From the NCBI RefSeq assembly GCF_000972385.1, contig NZ_JXTE01000098.1:1-22345 (forward strand): a DNA stretch of 22,345 bases. The letters run 5' to 3'. The stretch's first letter is position 1, and each line of letters opens with the position of its first letter. Shown here one piece after another: positions 15,351 to 21,741 of this stretch. The translations under genes were made by a program, and so were the position numbers. The notes under the pieces were generated by a model. That model saw only the letters and a list, made by a program, of their open reading frames with translations. It ran no database searches and had not been told where the DNA came from. The DNA is from Streptomyces sp. WM6386 (GTDB lineage: Bacteria; Actinomycetota; Actinomycetes; Streptomycetales; Streptomycetaceae).

Positions 15351-16370
15351 CTACTTACTGGCCTTCGCCAGGTTCAAGGCGTACTCCGCCCACCACTCCC
15401 CCGCCTTCGGGCCGCCCTTGCACTCGCCGTCCGACTCTCCCGGGCGCTTGACCCAGACGTACGCGTCGACCAGCGGGTCCGCGGTCTTCGTCGTCGGGGT
15501 TTCGCCCAGGGCGCGGCCGGGCGGGTTGCACCAGCGTTCGTCGGCCTTGCCCTCGTTGTAGGGCCCGTTGCCGTTGCGGCTGGTGTCGATCACGAAGTGC
15601 TTGTTGCCGACCTTCGCGGAGAGCTGCTTGCCGTAGGCGATGGAGTCCTCGGTCGAGTAGAAGTTGGAGACGTTGACCGAGAAGCCGTCGGCCTTGTCGA
15701 CGCCCGCCCACTGGAGCGGCTCGAAGATCTGGTCCGGGTGACCCCAGCCGGCGTTGCCCGCGTCCAGGTAGACCTTGGTGTTCTTCAGGGACTTGAGCTT
15801 GGTGATGGCGCCCTGGAGGAGGTCGTAGCGCTCCTCGTGGAACTCGTCCTGGGTGCAGCCGTCGACCAGGTGCAGTACGGCGTCCGGCTCCAGGATGACC
15901 GTCGCCGCGCGGTCCCCGATGCCCGCGGCCACGCTGTCGAGCCAGGTCCGGTAGGCGTTGCCGTCGGCGGCACCGCCCTGGGAGTAGTTGCCGCAGTCGC
16001 GGTGCGGGATGTTGTAGAGGACCAGCAAAGCCGTACGGCCCGCCTTGTCGGCTGCCTCGGTGAAGCCGCGCGCCTCCTGCTCGGGGTTCTCCGTGCCGAT
16101 CCACTGCCCGGTGGGCTGCTCGGCGATCTTGCGGATCTGTTCGGCGTCCGCGTCCTTGCCGGACTTCTCGAACTCCGCGACCTGCTGGGCCGCGGTGCCC
16201 TCCGGATTGACCCAGAACGGGTCGGTTCCCTTGGGCTGTTGGGTGATCTTGGCACCGGACGCATCGTCCGGCTCGTCCTTGTCCCCGGACGAGGAGCATC
16301 CGGCGATCAGCAGTGCCGCCCCCAGCACTATCGCGGACGTCCTCATTCCGGCCCCCCTCGTGCCGTACAT
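15351..16370 (-). CDS. cslZ: lipoprotein glycoside hydrolase family 6 (CslZ-type endoglucanase)
   Basis: A 339-residue outer-surface lipoprotein. The signal ends LLIAGC, so the mature lipid-bound N-terminus is Cys25, followed by an acidic linker. The GH6 barrel shows the family signatures in order: RTALLVLYNIPHRDCG, VILEPDAVLHL (the Asp is the likely catalytic acid), YLDAGNAGWG, FVIDTSRNGNGP and WCNPPGRALG, ending with DAYVWVKRPGESDGEC. It should hydrolyse beta-1,4-glucan and so trim or release the polymer made by CslA. The ATG at 16370 has GGAG close in front; ATG 16346, with a GGGGGG tract, would remove eight residues without affecting the lipobox. It converges with glxA. The remembered S. 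coelicolor equivalent is SCO2838. Confidence 0.92.
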   Translation of the reverse strand: MYGTRGAGMRTSAIVLGAALLIAGCSSSGDKDEPDDASGAKITQQPKGTDPFWVNPEGTAAQQVAEFEKSGKDADAEQIRKIAEQPTGQWIGTENPEQEARGFTEAADKAGRTALLVLYNIPHRDCGNYSQGGAADGNAYRTWLDSVAAGIGDRAATVILEPDAVLHLVDGCTQDEFHEERYDLLQGAITKLKSLKNTKVYLDAGNAGWGHPDQIFEPLQWAGVDKADGFSVNVSNFYSTEDSIAYGKQLSAKVGNKHFVIDTSRNGNGPYNEGKADERWCNPPGRALGETPTTKTADPLVDAYVWVKRPGESDGECKGGPKAGEWWAEYALNLAKASK

Positions 16371-16533
16371 CCAACTCCCCCTCGGTGCTGCAGTCCAAGG
16401 CTCAATCCTGACATACGTGTCGTGGGGCACACGAGATCGCCCGAGCCTTGTCGGGGAGCTGTTACAGCACCGATGGTCTGGGTAGGCGCGCGCCGGGACG
16501 GGGCGGGCGGACAGCGAAGGGGAGTGGGCGAGG

Positions 16534-17304
16534 ATGCACCACACCACCCGGGAGCTCCGGCTGGCAGCGGCGCTGGTGGAGGCGGCGGACACCCTGTCCG
16601 ACAGCTTCGGTGTCGAGGACTACCTGCAGCGGCTGGCGGACCACTGCGTCGACCTGCTGGCCGCGCAGGCGGCCGGGGTCATGCTCATCGACGGCGGGCG
16701 TACCGTCTCGCTGACGGGCAGCAGCGCGCACGAGGACATGGCGATCGATCTGCTCCAGGCCCAGCACAGCGGCGGCCCCTGTCTGGACACCTACGGCTCC
16801 GGCAGGGCGGTCCCGCCGGTCTCGATCCGGGCGGCCCGCGCGGCGTCCCGCTGGCCGGAGTTCACCGAGCGGGCGCTGCGCCACGACGTCGTCACGACCT
16901 TCGCGGTGCCGCTGCGGCGGAGCGATCGGCTGTTCGGCGCGCTCAACGTCTTCGTGCCCACCCTGCTCGGGGAGCCGTCGTCCGGCTCGGAGCTGCCGAT
17001 GGCCCAGATCCTCGCCGACTCCGCGTCCCTCGGGCTTCAGAACAACACCGTCCACTCCCAGTGCCGCAGCCTGTCCGGACAGTTGCAGCAGGCCCTCTCC
17101 AGCCGGGTCCGTATCGAGCAGGCGAAGGGCATGCTCGCCGAGCGCTGGAACACCCGTGCCGACCATGCCTTCATCGCCCTGCGGCAGTACGCGCGCCGCC
17201 GCCGGCTGCCCCTGGACCGGGTCGCGAGCGCGGTCATCGAACGGAGTGCGGACGACACCGAGTTGCGGCGGGAGTTCGACGGCACGGCCGACGGGCCCTC
17301 GTAG
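16534..17304 (+). CDS. GAF-ANTAR regulator (RNA-binding antiterminator)
   Basis: A 256-residue regulator. A GAF sensor domain covers about residues 22-170 (EDYLQRLADHCVDLLAAQAA, then GGPCLDTYGSG, then TTFAVPLRRSDRLFGALNVF). A helical ANTAR domain covers about 180-236, with LSSRVRIEQAKGMLAER, the conserved alanine-rich A-FIALRQYARR helix and the final LDRVASAVIE helix. ANTAR proteins bind paired hairpins in nascent RNA and prevent termination. A GGGGAG stretch lies 13-18 bases upstream and GAGG directly abuts the ATG, so the start is reasonable but not certain. It stands alone, divergent from cslZ. No partner histidine kinase is encoded nearby, so the GAF domain itself probably senses the signal. 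Confidence 0.9.
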   Translation: MHHTTRELRLAAALVEAADTLSDSFGVEDYLQRLADHCVDLLAAQAAGVMLIDGGRTVSLTGSSAHEDMAIDLLQAQHSGGPCLDTYGSGRAVPPVSIRAARAASRWPEFTERALRHDVVTTFAVPLRRSDRLFGALNVFVPTLLGEPSSGSELPMAQILADSASLGLQNNTVHSQCRSLSGQLQQALSSRVRIEQAKGMLAERWNTRADHAFIALRQYARRRRLPLDRVASAVIERSADDTELRREFDGTADGPS

Positions 17305-17725
17305 AACCACACACCACCTGGCCGTATGACGCAGAGCCACCAGTTTTTCACATGACGTCAAATGTCCCCTAGGCCTCGGGGCCCATCCGTTCTAGAGTCT
17401 TCCTACAGAAGGCCCCAGCCCCCGGCCGACTGTCCACCACAGCTGGCTCACGAGCCTCCCGTGCCGGTCGCCGGGTTACTCCCGCAGCCCGTGCGCGCGC
17501 GGTTGAGGACCAGCCCGGTCGGCGGCTTCGGGGGGAGCGGGCCGTCGACCGGGCCAGGTGGCGAGGGCGGGACCAAGCGCTCCGCTGGAAGTGCGGTGGA
17601 CGGGTTGTTGATCGTCTGCGGCGCCGTCGTGGCTGGTCGCGCCTACGTGGCGGCAGCCGCAAAATTGACACAGCCCCGCGCCCCTTCGGGCGCTGCCGAA
17701 CCGCAGTGGACTTCACCCGGCCCGC
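17305..17725. other. 421-bp gene-free stretch
   Basis: No convincing gene is seen on either strand; open frames here lack family features and ribosome-binding sites. It holds an eight-base palindrome TGACGTCA (17353-17360), a TAGAGT box that could be a -10 element near 17393-17398, and the repeat described separately. A small RNA starting near 17405 is possible but unproven. Confidence 0.5.
17600..17698 (-). repeat. dispersed Streptomyces-type intergenic repeat
   Basis: On the minus strand this reads as a string I remember from many Streptomyces intergenic regions: GCGCCCGAAGGGGCGCGG, then GGGCTGTGTC, TTGCGGCTGCCGCCACG, and GCGCGACCAGCCACGACGG. A hairpin (17678-17683 with 17688-17693, loop CTTC) sits at one end. 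Recognition is from memory only; copies cannot be counted inside this window. Confidence 0.5.
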
Positions 17726-18394
17726 TCAGAGGCCGGTCCCCGTCAGATACGCCGACACGATCACGTTCGCCGTATAGCTGCGGCTCGCCCGGTCGAAGGT
17801 GCCGCCGCAGGTGATGAGCCGCAGTTCGGCACGGCCCTTCTCGTGTGTCCCGTAGGCCTGGCGGGCGTCGAAGAGGTCGCGGGCGACGACCTGGACGTCG
17901 TCGACGGTGAACTCGGCGACCCTGCCGTCGTCGCGGATCACCCGGACCGTCTCGCCCGGCTTCAGCGCGCTGAGCTTGTAGAAGACGGCGGGCCTGGTCT
18001 CGGTGTCCACATGCCCGACCATCAGCGCGGCCCCGGCGGCCCCCGGCTTCACCCCGGCGGCATACCAGCCGACGACGCCGGCCTGGTCGTAGGGCGGCGG
18101 GTCGATCGCGCCACCCCCGTCGAGCCCGCGGGCCACCACGGGCGCCTGCACGCCGAGCCCGGGAATGTCGATGCGCTGCGGCAGCGCGGGCCTCAACGGC
18201 TCGGTGGCGGGCGGCATTTCGACGTCGGGCGGCCGTCCGACCGCCGCCACGTCCCCGGTCGTGGGCGCGGATATCCCGTTGCGTACATCCGTGACCTCCC
18301 GCCCCCACAGCCACAGCCCGAGCAGCAGCACCACCCAGGCCACCCCGGTGAGGAGGCGGCCCGTGCCGGAGGAGCGCACGTCAGTCGGTCCCAC
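17726..18394 (-). CDS. class F sortase
   Basis: A 222-residue membrane-anchored transpeptidase. A hydrophobic segment at 12-30 anchors it, a Pro-rich linker follows, and the sortase barrel begins at PQRIDIPGLGVQAPVV. The catalytic triad is visible: His128 (MVGHVDT), Cys196 (LITCGG) and Arg205 (RASRSYTANVIV). The short barrel and TCGG context fit class F of actinobacteria. The gene starts at GTG 18394, inside the end of the preceding gene (14-base overlap), so translation is probably coupled; GTG 18379 is another possible start. The neighbouring secreted protein is the first guess as its partner, though that protein lacks an LPxTG-type motif. Confidence 0.9.
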   Translation of the reverse strand: MGPTDVRSSGTGRLLTGVAWVVLLLGLWLWGREVTDVRNGISAPTTGDVAAVGRPPDVEMPPATEPLRPALPQRIDIPGLGVQAPVVARGLDGGGAIDPPPYDQAGVVGWYAAGVKPGAAGAALMVGHVDTETRPAVFYKLSALKPGETVRVIRDDGRVAEFTVDDVQVVARDLFDARQAYGTHEKGRAELRLITCGGTFDRASRSYTANVIVSAYLTGTGL

Positions 18395-18902
18395 GGCTCC
18401 GGCGGACCCTTCGCAGCACCACGGCCGCCGCCGCCACCCCGGCCAGCACCAGTCCGGTCACCGCCTGTGCGGTCCCGGGTCCGGCCGCGCGGGCGTCGGC
18501 GGCGGCGAGGTGAGCCGTGCCGCCGCCGCCCGCCTGGACCGGGGCGACGGGGGAGGTGTGCGGGGACGGCTCCTGTACGACGGTGACGGCGGTCTTGTGG
18601 GACATGTCCCCGCAGGTGACCTGGACGCCGTAGGAGCCCGCCCGCAGTTCGGTGCGGACCCGGGTCTCGCCGACGAGGGCGCCGTCCACCCCGGTGAGCC
18701 GTACGTCGGCGACGAACGCAGCGGAGACTGCCGTGCCGGTTCGGTCGGCGCAGCCGCTCACGCGAAGGGCGATGTCGGTGCCGGGGGCGGGGGTCGACGG
18801 GGTGACTGCGATCGCGGCACCGTCGGCCGCGTGCGCCGCCGGGGTGGCCAGTGCGGTGACCGCCAGCAGTGCGGTGCAGAGAGTGAGGCGTAGTGAACCC
18901 AT
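18381..18902 (-). CDS. secreted protein with C-terminal membrane anchor, coupled to the sortase
   Basis: A 173-residue protein. A signal peptide ends around residue 26 (ATPAAHAADG). An Ig-like beta domain of about 80 residues has two cysteines (VSGCADR and QVTCGD) likely joined by a disulfide. A Gly/Ala/Pro-rich linker leads to a hydrophobic segment (AVTGLVLAGVAAAAVVL) and a basic tail RRVRRSRG. This is the shape of a sortase substrate or of a sortase-associated protein, but no LPxTG or LAxTG is present; the residues before the hydrophobic part read ARAAGPGTAQ. GGAGG six bases before the ATG marks the start. The gene precedes and overlaps the class F sortase gene. Function not recognised beyond that. 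Confidence 0.8.
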   Translation of the reverse strand: MGSLRLTLCTALLAVTALATPAAHAADGAAIAVTPSTPAPGTDIALRVSGCADRTGTAVSAAFVADVRLTGVDGALVGETRVRTELRAGSYGVQVTCGDMSHKTAVTVVQEPSPHTSPVAPVQAGGGGTAHLAAADARAAGPGTAQAVTGLVLAGVAAAAVVLRRVRRSRGTD

Positions 18903-19005
18903 CGTGAACCTCCAGATATGTGGAGAGTCCCCCGGGGGCGGCGGCCCCGCATCCTCAGGGGGCCGCCACTACTCCGTACGAGTCGTGTTCATGGGGTGTG
19001 GCGTT

Positions 19006-19305
19006 TCAGATCCGGTCCACGAGGTCCGCGATCGAGTCCACGACCTTCGACGGGCGGTACGGGAAGTCCTCCACCTGCTCCGGCCGGGTCAGCCCGGTGA
19101 GCACCAGGAACGTCTGCATGCCCGCCTCCATGCCGGCCAGCACGTCGGTGTCCATGCGGTCGCCGATCATCGCGCTGTTCTCCGAGTGGGCGCCGATCGC
19201 GTTGAGACCGGTGCGCATCATCAGCGGGTTGGGCTTGCCCGCGAAGTTCGGCTGCTTGCCGGTGGCCTTGGTGATGAGCGCGGCGACGGCGCCGGTGGCC
19301 GGGAG
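19006..19305 (-). pseudogene. C-terminal fragment of a HAD-IIA (NagD-like) phosphatase
   Basis: The frame runs from LPATGAVAALI at the right edge through GKPNPLMMRTGLNAIG and MIGDRMDTDVLAGMEAG to a stop at 19006. It carries the lysine motif III (GKPN) and motif IV (GDRMDTD) of HAD enzymes, but lacks the DxD nucleophile and TNNS motifs that lie in the missing first two-thirds. On the minus strand a TAG stands directly before the LPATG codons, so nothing upstream is in frame. The break falls where the intact HAD gene (20880-21659) has LPATG as well. The piece is about 75-80 percent identical to the end of that gene, and is more GC-rich. It is best read as the stranded host 3' end left when an element entered the gene. 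Confidence 0.88.
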
Positions 19306-20797
19306 CTACACCCGAGTGTCGGACACCGGAGCCTTCGGAGACGGACGAGACGGGCGCGAGGGTGTCCTGCGCCAACGCGAAGACGTGTACGACCTGGCCA
19401 GGCTCCAGCGCCGCGCTGTACACCGCGTCTACGAAGACAACGACACCTCGGCCTACAAGCGCAGAGTGCGACGCAAGGAATTCGAGGAGATGCTTCACGA
19501 CCTCGAGCAGGGCACGATCAGCGGCATCCTGGCCTACAACATCGACCGAGTCGCCCGGCAACCACGCGACTTGGAGCGACTGATCGACATCTACGAACAG
19601 GCCCGACGCCCCATGGCCTTCGCCACCACGGCGGGAGACTACGACCTCACCACCGTGGACGGCCGATTTCAGGCCCGTATCCATGTCACGGTCGCCAACA
19701 AGTTCTCAGCCGACGCGGCGTATCGAGTCGCCCGGCAAAGGCGGGCCGAAGCCGCTGCCGGAAAACCTCACAGAGGGCAGCGAGCCTTCGGTTGGAAGGA
19801 CGCCGAACATGTCGACGAGCATGAGGCCGCGCTGATCAGGACAGCCTGCAAGGAAGTACTGCTGGGCAAGAGTGTTGCCACGGTGCACCGCGAATGGGTC
19901 GCACTCGGGGTCCGCGGTCCCCAGACGCCGCCTGGCAGGACGATCGGCTACAGCAGCGTCCTGTACATCCTGCGCAACCCTCGTCTCTGTGGGTACCGGG
20001 CCTATATCCCGCAGGAGATCCGCGAACGTTCTGGACGAGTGGATCCCGTCGAGTACTTGGTCGAACGCACGGACGGCACACCCGTGACCGGGCTGTGGGA
20101 ACCCATTCTCACCACAGAGGAATGGGGTGAACTCGTCGCGGAGCTCGACGCTCGCAAGAACCCAGGCAGTGGCCGCAAACAGGGCACCACCATCACGAAG
20201 CGGCTGCTGACCGGCATCGCCAGGTGCGCCAGGTGTGGAGCCGCTCTGTCGTCCGGCGTCTACCAGAAAGGCACCACCAGCTACGAGAAGCACGGGTATC
20301 ACTACTACTGCCGTGCCGCCGATGGCGGGTGCGGGGGCCTGTCCCGCAGCGGGCCGCCTCTGGAGGATCACGTGGAGTCGAACCTGCTGGACCATCTGCG
20401 CCGACAGCTCGACAAAGCGCCCCTTTCCGCTGCGGAGAACCCAGCGCTCGCGACCGCCAAGGTGACTCTCGGACAGATTGATGCAGACAAGGCCGAGGCA
20501 CGGCAGCTCCGCGCTGACGACCTGTTGTCCCTAGCCGAGTTCGCACGGGAGATGAAGCGGCTCGAGGAGAAGGAACGACGCACACGAGAGCAGGCCGTGG
20601 TTCTCACGGCGGCGCCAGAGCGGCCCGCCTCCACTGTTGCCCGCATTCTGCGCGAGTGGGGAAGCTGCTCCGTGGACAGGAAACGCCAGGAGATCGAGCG
20701 CGCCATCGACGCCGTGGTGATCAAGCCGGCAGGCAAGGGTGGCGCGCAACGAGGCAGGTTCCGCCCCGAGCTGATCGAGATCGTATGGAAACGGTGA
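19274..20797 (+). CDS. large serine recombinase (site-specific integrase)
   Basis: About 507 residues. The resolvase catalytic domain begins GSYTRVSDTGAFG, where the Ser of YTRVS is the nucleophile, then YEDNDTSAYK, RKEFEEMLHDLEQG and AYNIDRVARQPRDLERLID with the conserved Arg residues. A recombinase domain follows (QRAFGWKD... to ILRNPRLCGYRAY). A zinc ribbon comes next, with cysteines in GIARCARCGAALS and YYCRAADGGCGG. A Glu/Lys/Arg-rich coiled-coil segment (ADKAEARQLRADDL to EEKERRTRE) and a C-terminal tail complete it. This is the full integrase layout used by actinophages and integrative elements. The start is uncertain: ATG 19274 and GTG 19295 both lie in sequence antisense to the HAD fragment, and no strong ribosome-binding site is seen. 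Base composition is lower in GC than most neighbours. It converges with the HAD gene over a shared terminator. Confidence 0.93.
   Translation: MSAATAPVAGSYTRVSDTGAFGDGRDGREGVLRQREDVYDLARLQRRAVHRVYEDNDTSAYKRRVRRKEFEEMLHDLEQGTISGILAYNIDRVARQPRDLERLIDIYEQARRPMAFATTAGDYDLTTVDGRFQARIHVTVANKFSADAAYRVARQRRAEAAAGKPHRGQRAFGWKDAEHVDEHEAALIRTACKEVLLGKSVATVHREWVALGVRGPQTPPGRTIGYSSVLYILRNPRLCGYRAYIPQEIRERSGRVDPVEYLVERTDGTPVTGLWEPILTTEEWGELVAELDARKNPGSGRKQGTTITKRLLTGIARCARCGAALSSGVYQKGTTSYEKHGYHYYCRAADGGCGGLSRSGPPLEDHVESNLLDHLRRQLDKAPLSAAENPALATAKVTLGQIDADKAEARQLRADDLLSLAEFAREMKRLEEKERRTREQAVVLTAAPERPASTVARILREWGSCSVDRKRQEIERAIDAVVIKPAGKGGAQRGRFRPELIEIVWKR
19295..19309 (+). other. left junction (attL-like) of the recombinase element
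   Basis: GTGGCCGGGAGCTAC here corresponds to GTGGCCGGCAGTAC at 21169-21182. Left of it the sequence matches HAD coding DNA; right of it the sequence is recombinase. The shared AG (19304-19305) is the likely crossover dinucleotide, but the exact point cannot be fixed from one sequence. Confidence 0.6.
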
Positions 20798-21179
20798 ATG
20801 GCATGGTCAGCCAGTGACAGACAGCGGCTTCGGAGAAGGCCCTCCCAGGAGGGCCTTCTCCGTCTCCGCTGACGAGGTATCACACAAGGTCGACGAGGTC
20901 CGCAATCGAGTCCACGACCTTCGAGGGGCGGTACGGGTACCGATCGATGTCCGCATCCGACGTCAGACCGGTGCGGACGAGGAACGTCACCATCCCCGCC
21001 TCCAGGCCCGCCAGAACATCCGTGTCCAACCGGTCACCGATCATCGCGCTGGACTCGGAGTGTGCTCCGATCGCGTTCAGGCCAGCCCGCATCATCAGCG
21101 GGTTCGGCTTGCCGACAAAGTACGGCTTTTTGCCGGTCGCCGCGGTGATCAGTGCCGCGACCGAACCTGTGGCCGGCAG
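19306..21179 (+). mobile_element. compact serine-recombinase element inserted in a HAD-IIA gene, carrying a replacement 3' end
   Basis: About 1.87 kb bounded by two matching junctions in HAD coding sequence. It contains one gene, a large serine recombinase, then a strong terminator, then a diverged copy of the last third of the HAD gene (20880 to about 21179) that is fused in frame to the host first two-thirds. The host original last third is left outside at 19006-19305. The two thirds form an imperfect direct repeat of about 295 bases (19009-19305 and 20889-21179). Elements that restore their target gene are well known for tyrosine integrases; here the same logic is used with a serine recombinase and no other cargo. 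An alternative is a remnant of a larger element whose cargo was lost. Confidence 0.7.
20831..20862. terminator. strong bidirectional terminator
   Basis: Arms 20831-20845 and 20848-20862 are perfectly complementary over 15 positions with a very tight loop. It lies between the convergent recombinase and HAD genes and so would end both transcripts. Confidence 0.85.
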
Positions 21180-21659
21180 TACCCCTTCGGGTGAAGGTCC
21201 GGTCTCGTCGGGATTCGTCGCGATGAACCGAGCACCGTTGTTGATGAGCCGGACGGCCTTCGTCATCGCTTCGAAGGAATAAGTCCGAGTTTCACCAAGA
21301 ATGACAAAGTCAGGATCTGTATCGGTGAGGACGTAGCCGACCTCGTGAAGGGCCGTGGTGAGACCCGCCTCGCCGATGACATAGGCGGAACCACCTGGCC
21401 GCTGGTCCTCCAGGAACTTGGCGGTAGCCAGCGCCGAGGTCCAGATGTTCTCAACCGGGACGTCCAGGCCCATCCTCCGCAGACGAGCGTGCAGGTCCCG
21501 CGCCGTGTAGATGGAGTTGTTGGTGAGCACCAGGAAAGGCTTGCCCGACTCCCGGAGCCTCTTCAGGAAGGCGTCGGCGCCGGGGATCGGTACGCCCTCG
21601 TGGATGAGCACACCATCCATGTCGGTGAGCCACGAATCGATGGGCCTGCGGTCTGCCAT
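20880..21659 (-). CDS. HAD-IIA (NagD-like) sugar/nucleotide phosphatase, probably host-element hybrid gene
   Basis: A complete 259-residue HAD hydrolase of subfamily IIA. Motif I is LTDMDGVLIH (nucleophile Asp13, acid Asp15), motif II VLTNNS, motif III Lys in GKPNPLMM, and motif IV MIGDRLDTDVLAG. The cap lies between motifs II and III, as in NagD. It should dephosphorylate a small sugar phosphate or nucleotide. AGGAG stands eight bases before the ATG. The section from the LPATG codons (about 21179) to the stop matches the stranded fragment at 19006-19305, but with clear divergence, so this last third was probably brought in by the element. The gene has about 62 percent GC, with a stretch near 52-57 percent at 21241-21360, lower than the fragment. 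Confidence 0.93.
   Translation of the reverse strand: MADRRPIDSWLTDMDGVLIHEGVPIPGADAFLKRLRESGKPFLVLTNNSIYTARDLHARLRRMGLDVPVENIWTSALATAKFLEDQRPGGSAYVIGEAGLTTALHEVGYVLTDTDPDFVILGETRTYSFEAMTKAVRLINNGARFIATNPDETGPSPEGVLPATGSVAALITAATGKKPYFVGKPNPLMMRAGLNAIGAHSESSAMIGDRLDTDVLAGLEAGMVTFLVRTGLTSDADIDRYPYRPSKVVDSIADLVDLV
21169..21182 (+). other. right junction (attR-like) of the recombinase element
   Basis: GTGGCCGGCAGTAC corresponds to 19295-19309. Here the HAD frame continues without a break through the junction (GVLPATGSV on the minus strand), as expected where an element-borne end has been joined to the host gene start. Confidence 0.55.
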
Positions 21660-21741
21660 GTGCGGGATCTCCTGCCGTACGCATGTACGCGGTGCTGCGT
21701 CGGCCCCAGCCTAGACAGTGGCCGGATCTTGAGGGAATGGC

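Noticed and set aside
17362..17814. A 150-codon open frame on the plus strand
   Set aside because: It is Pro/Gly/Arg-rich without motifs, has no clear ribosome-binding site, covers the dispersed repeat and overlaps the sortase gene end.
18920..19273. Upstream extension of the recombinase reading frame
   Set aside because: The frame stays open through DNA antisense to the HAD fragment, but the catalytic domain starts at YTRVS (19307), so most of this extension is unlikely to be translated.
19306..20797. Transposase of an insertion sequence
   Set aside because: The protein has the full large-serine-recombinase layout with zinc ribbon and coiled coil, and there are no terminal inverted repeats; the flanks show gene-targeted junctions instead.
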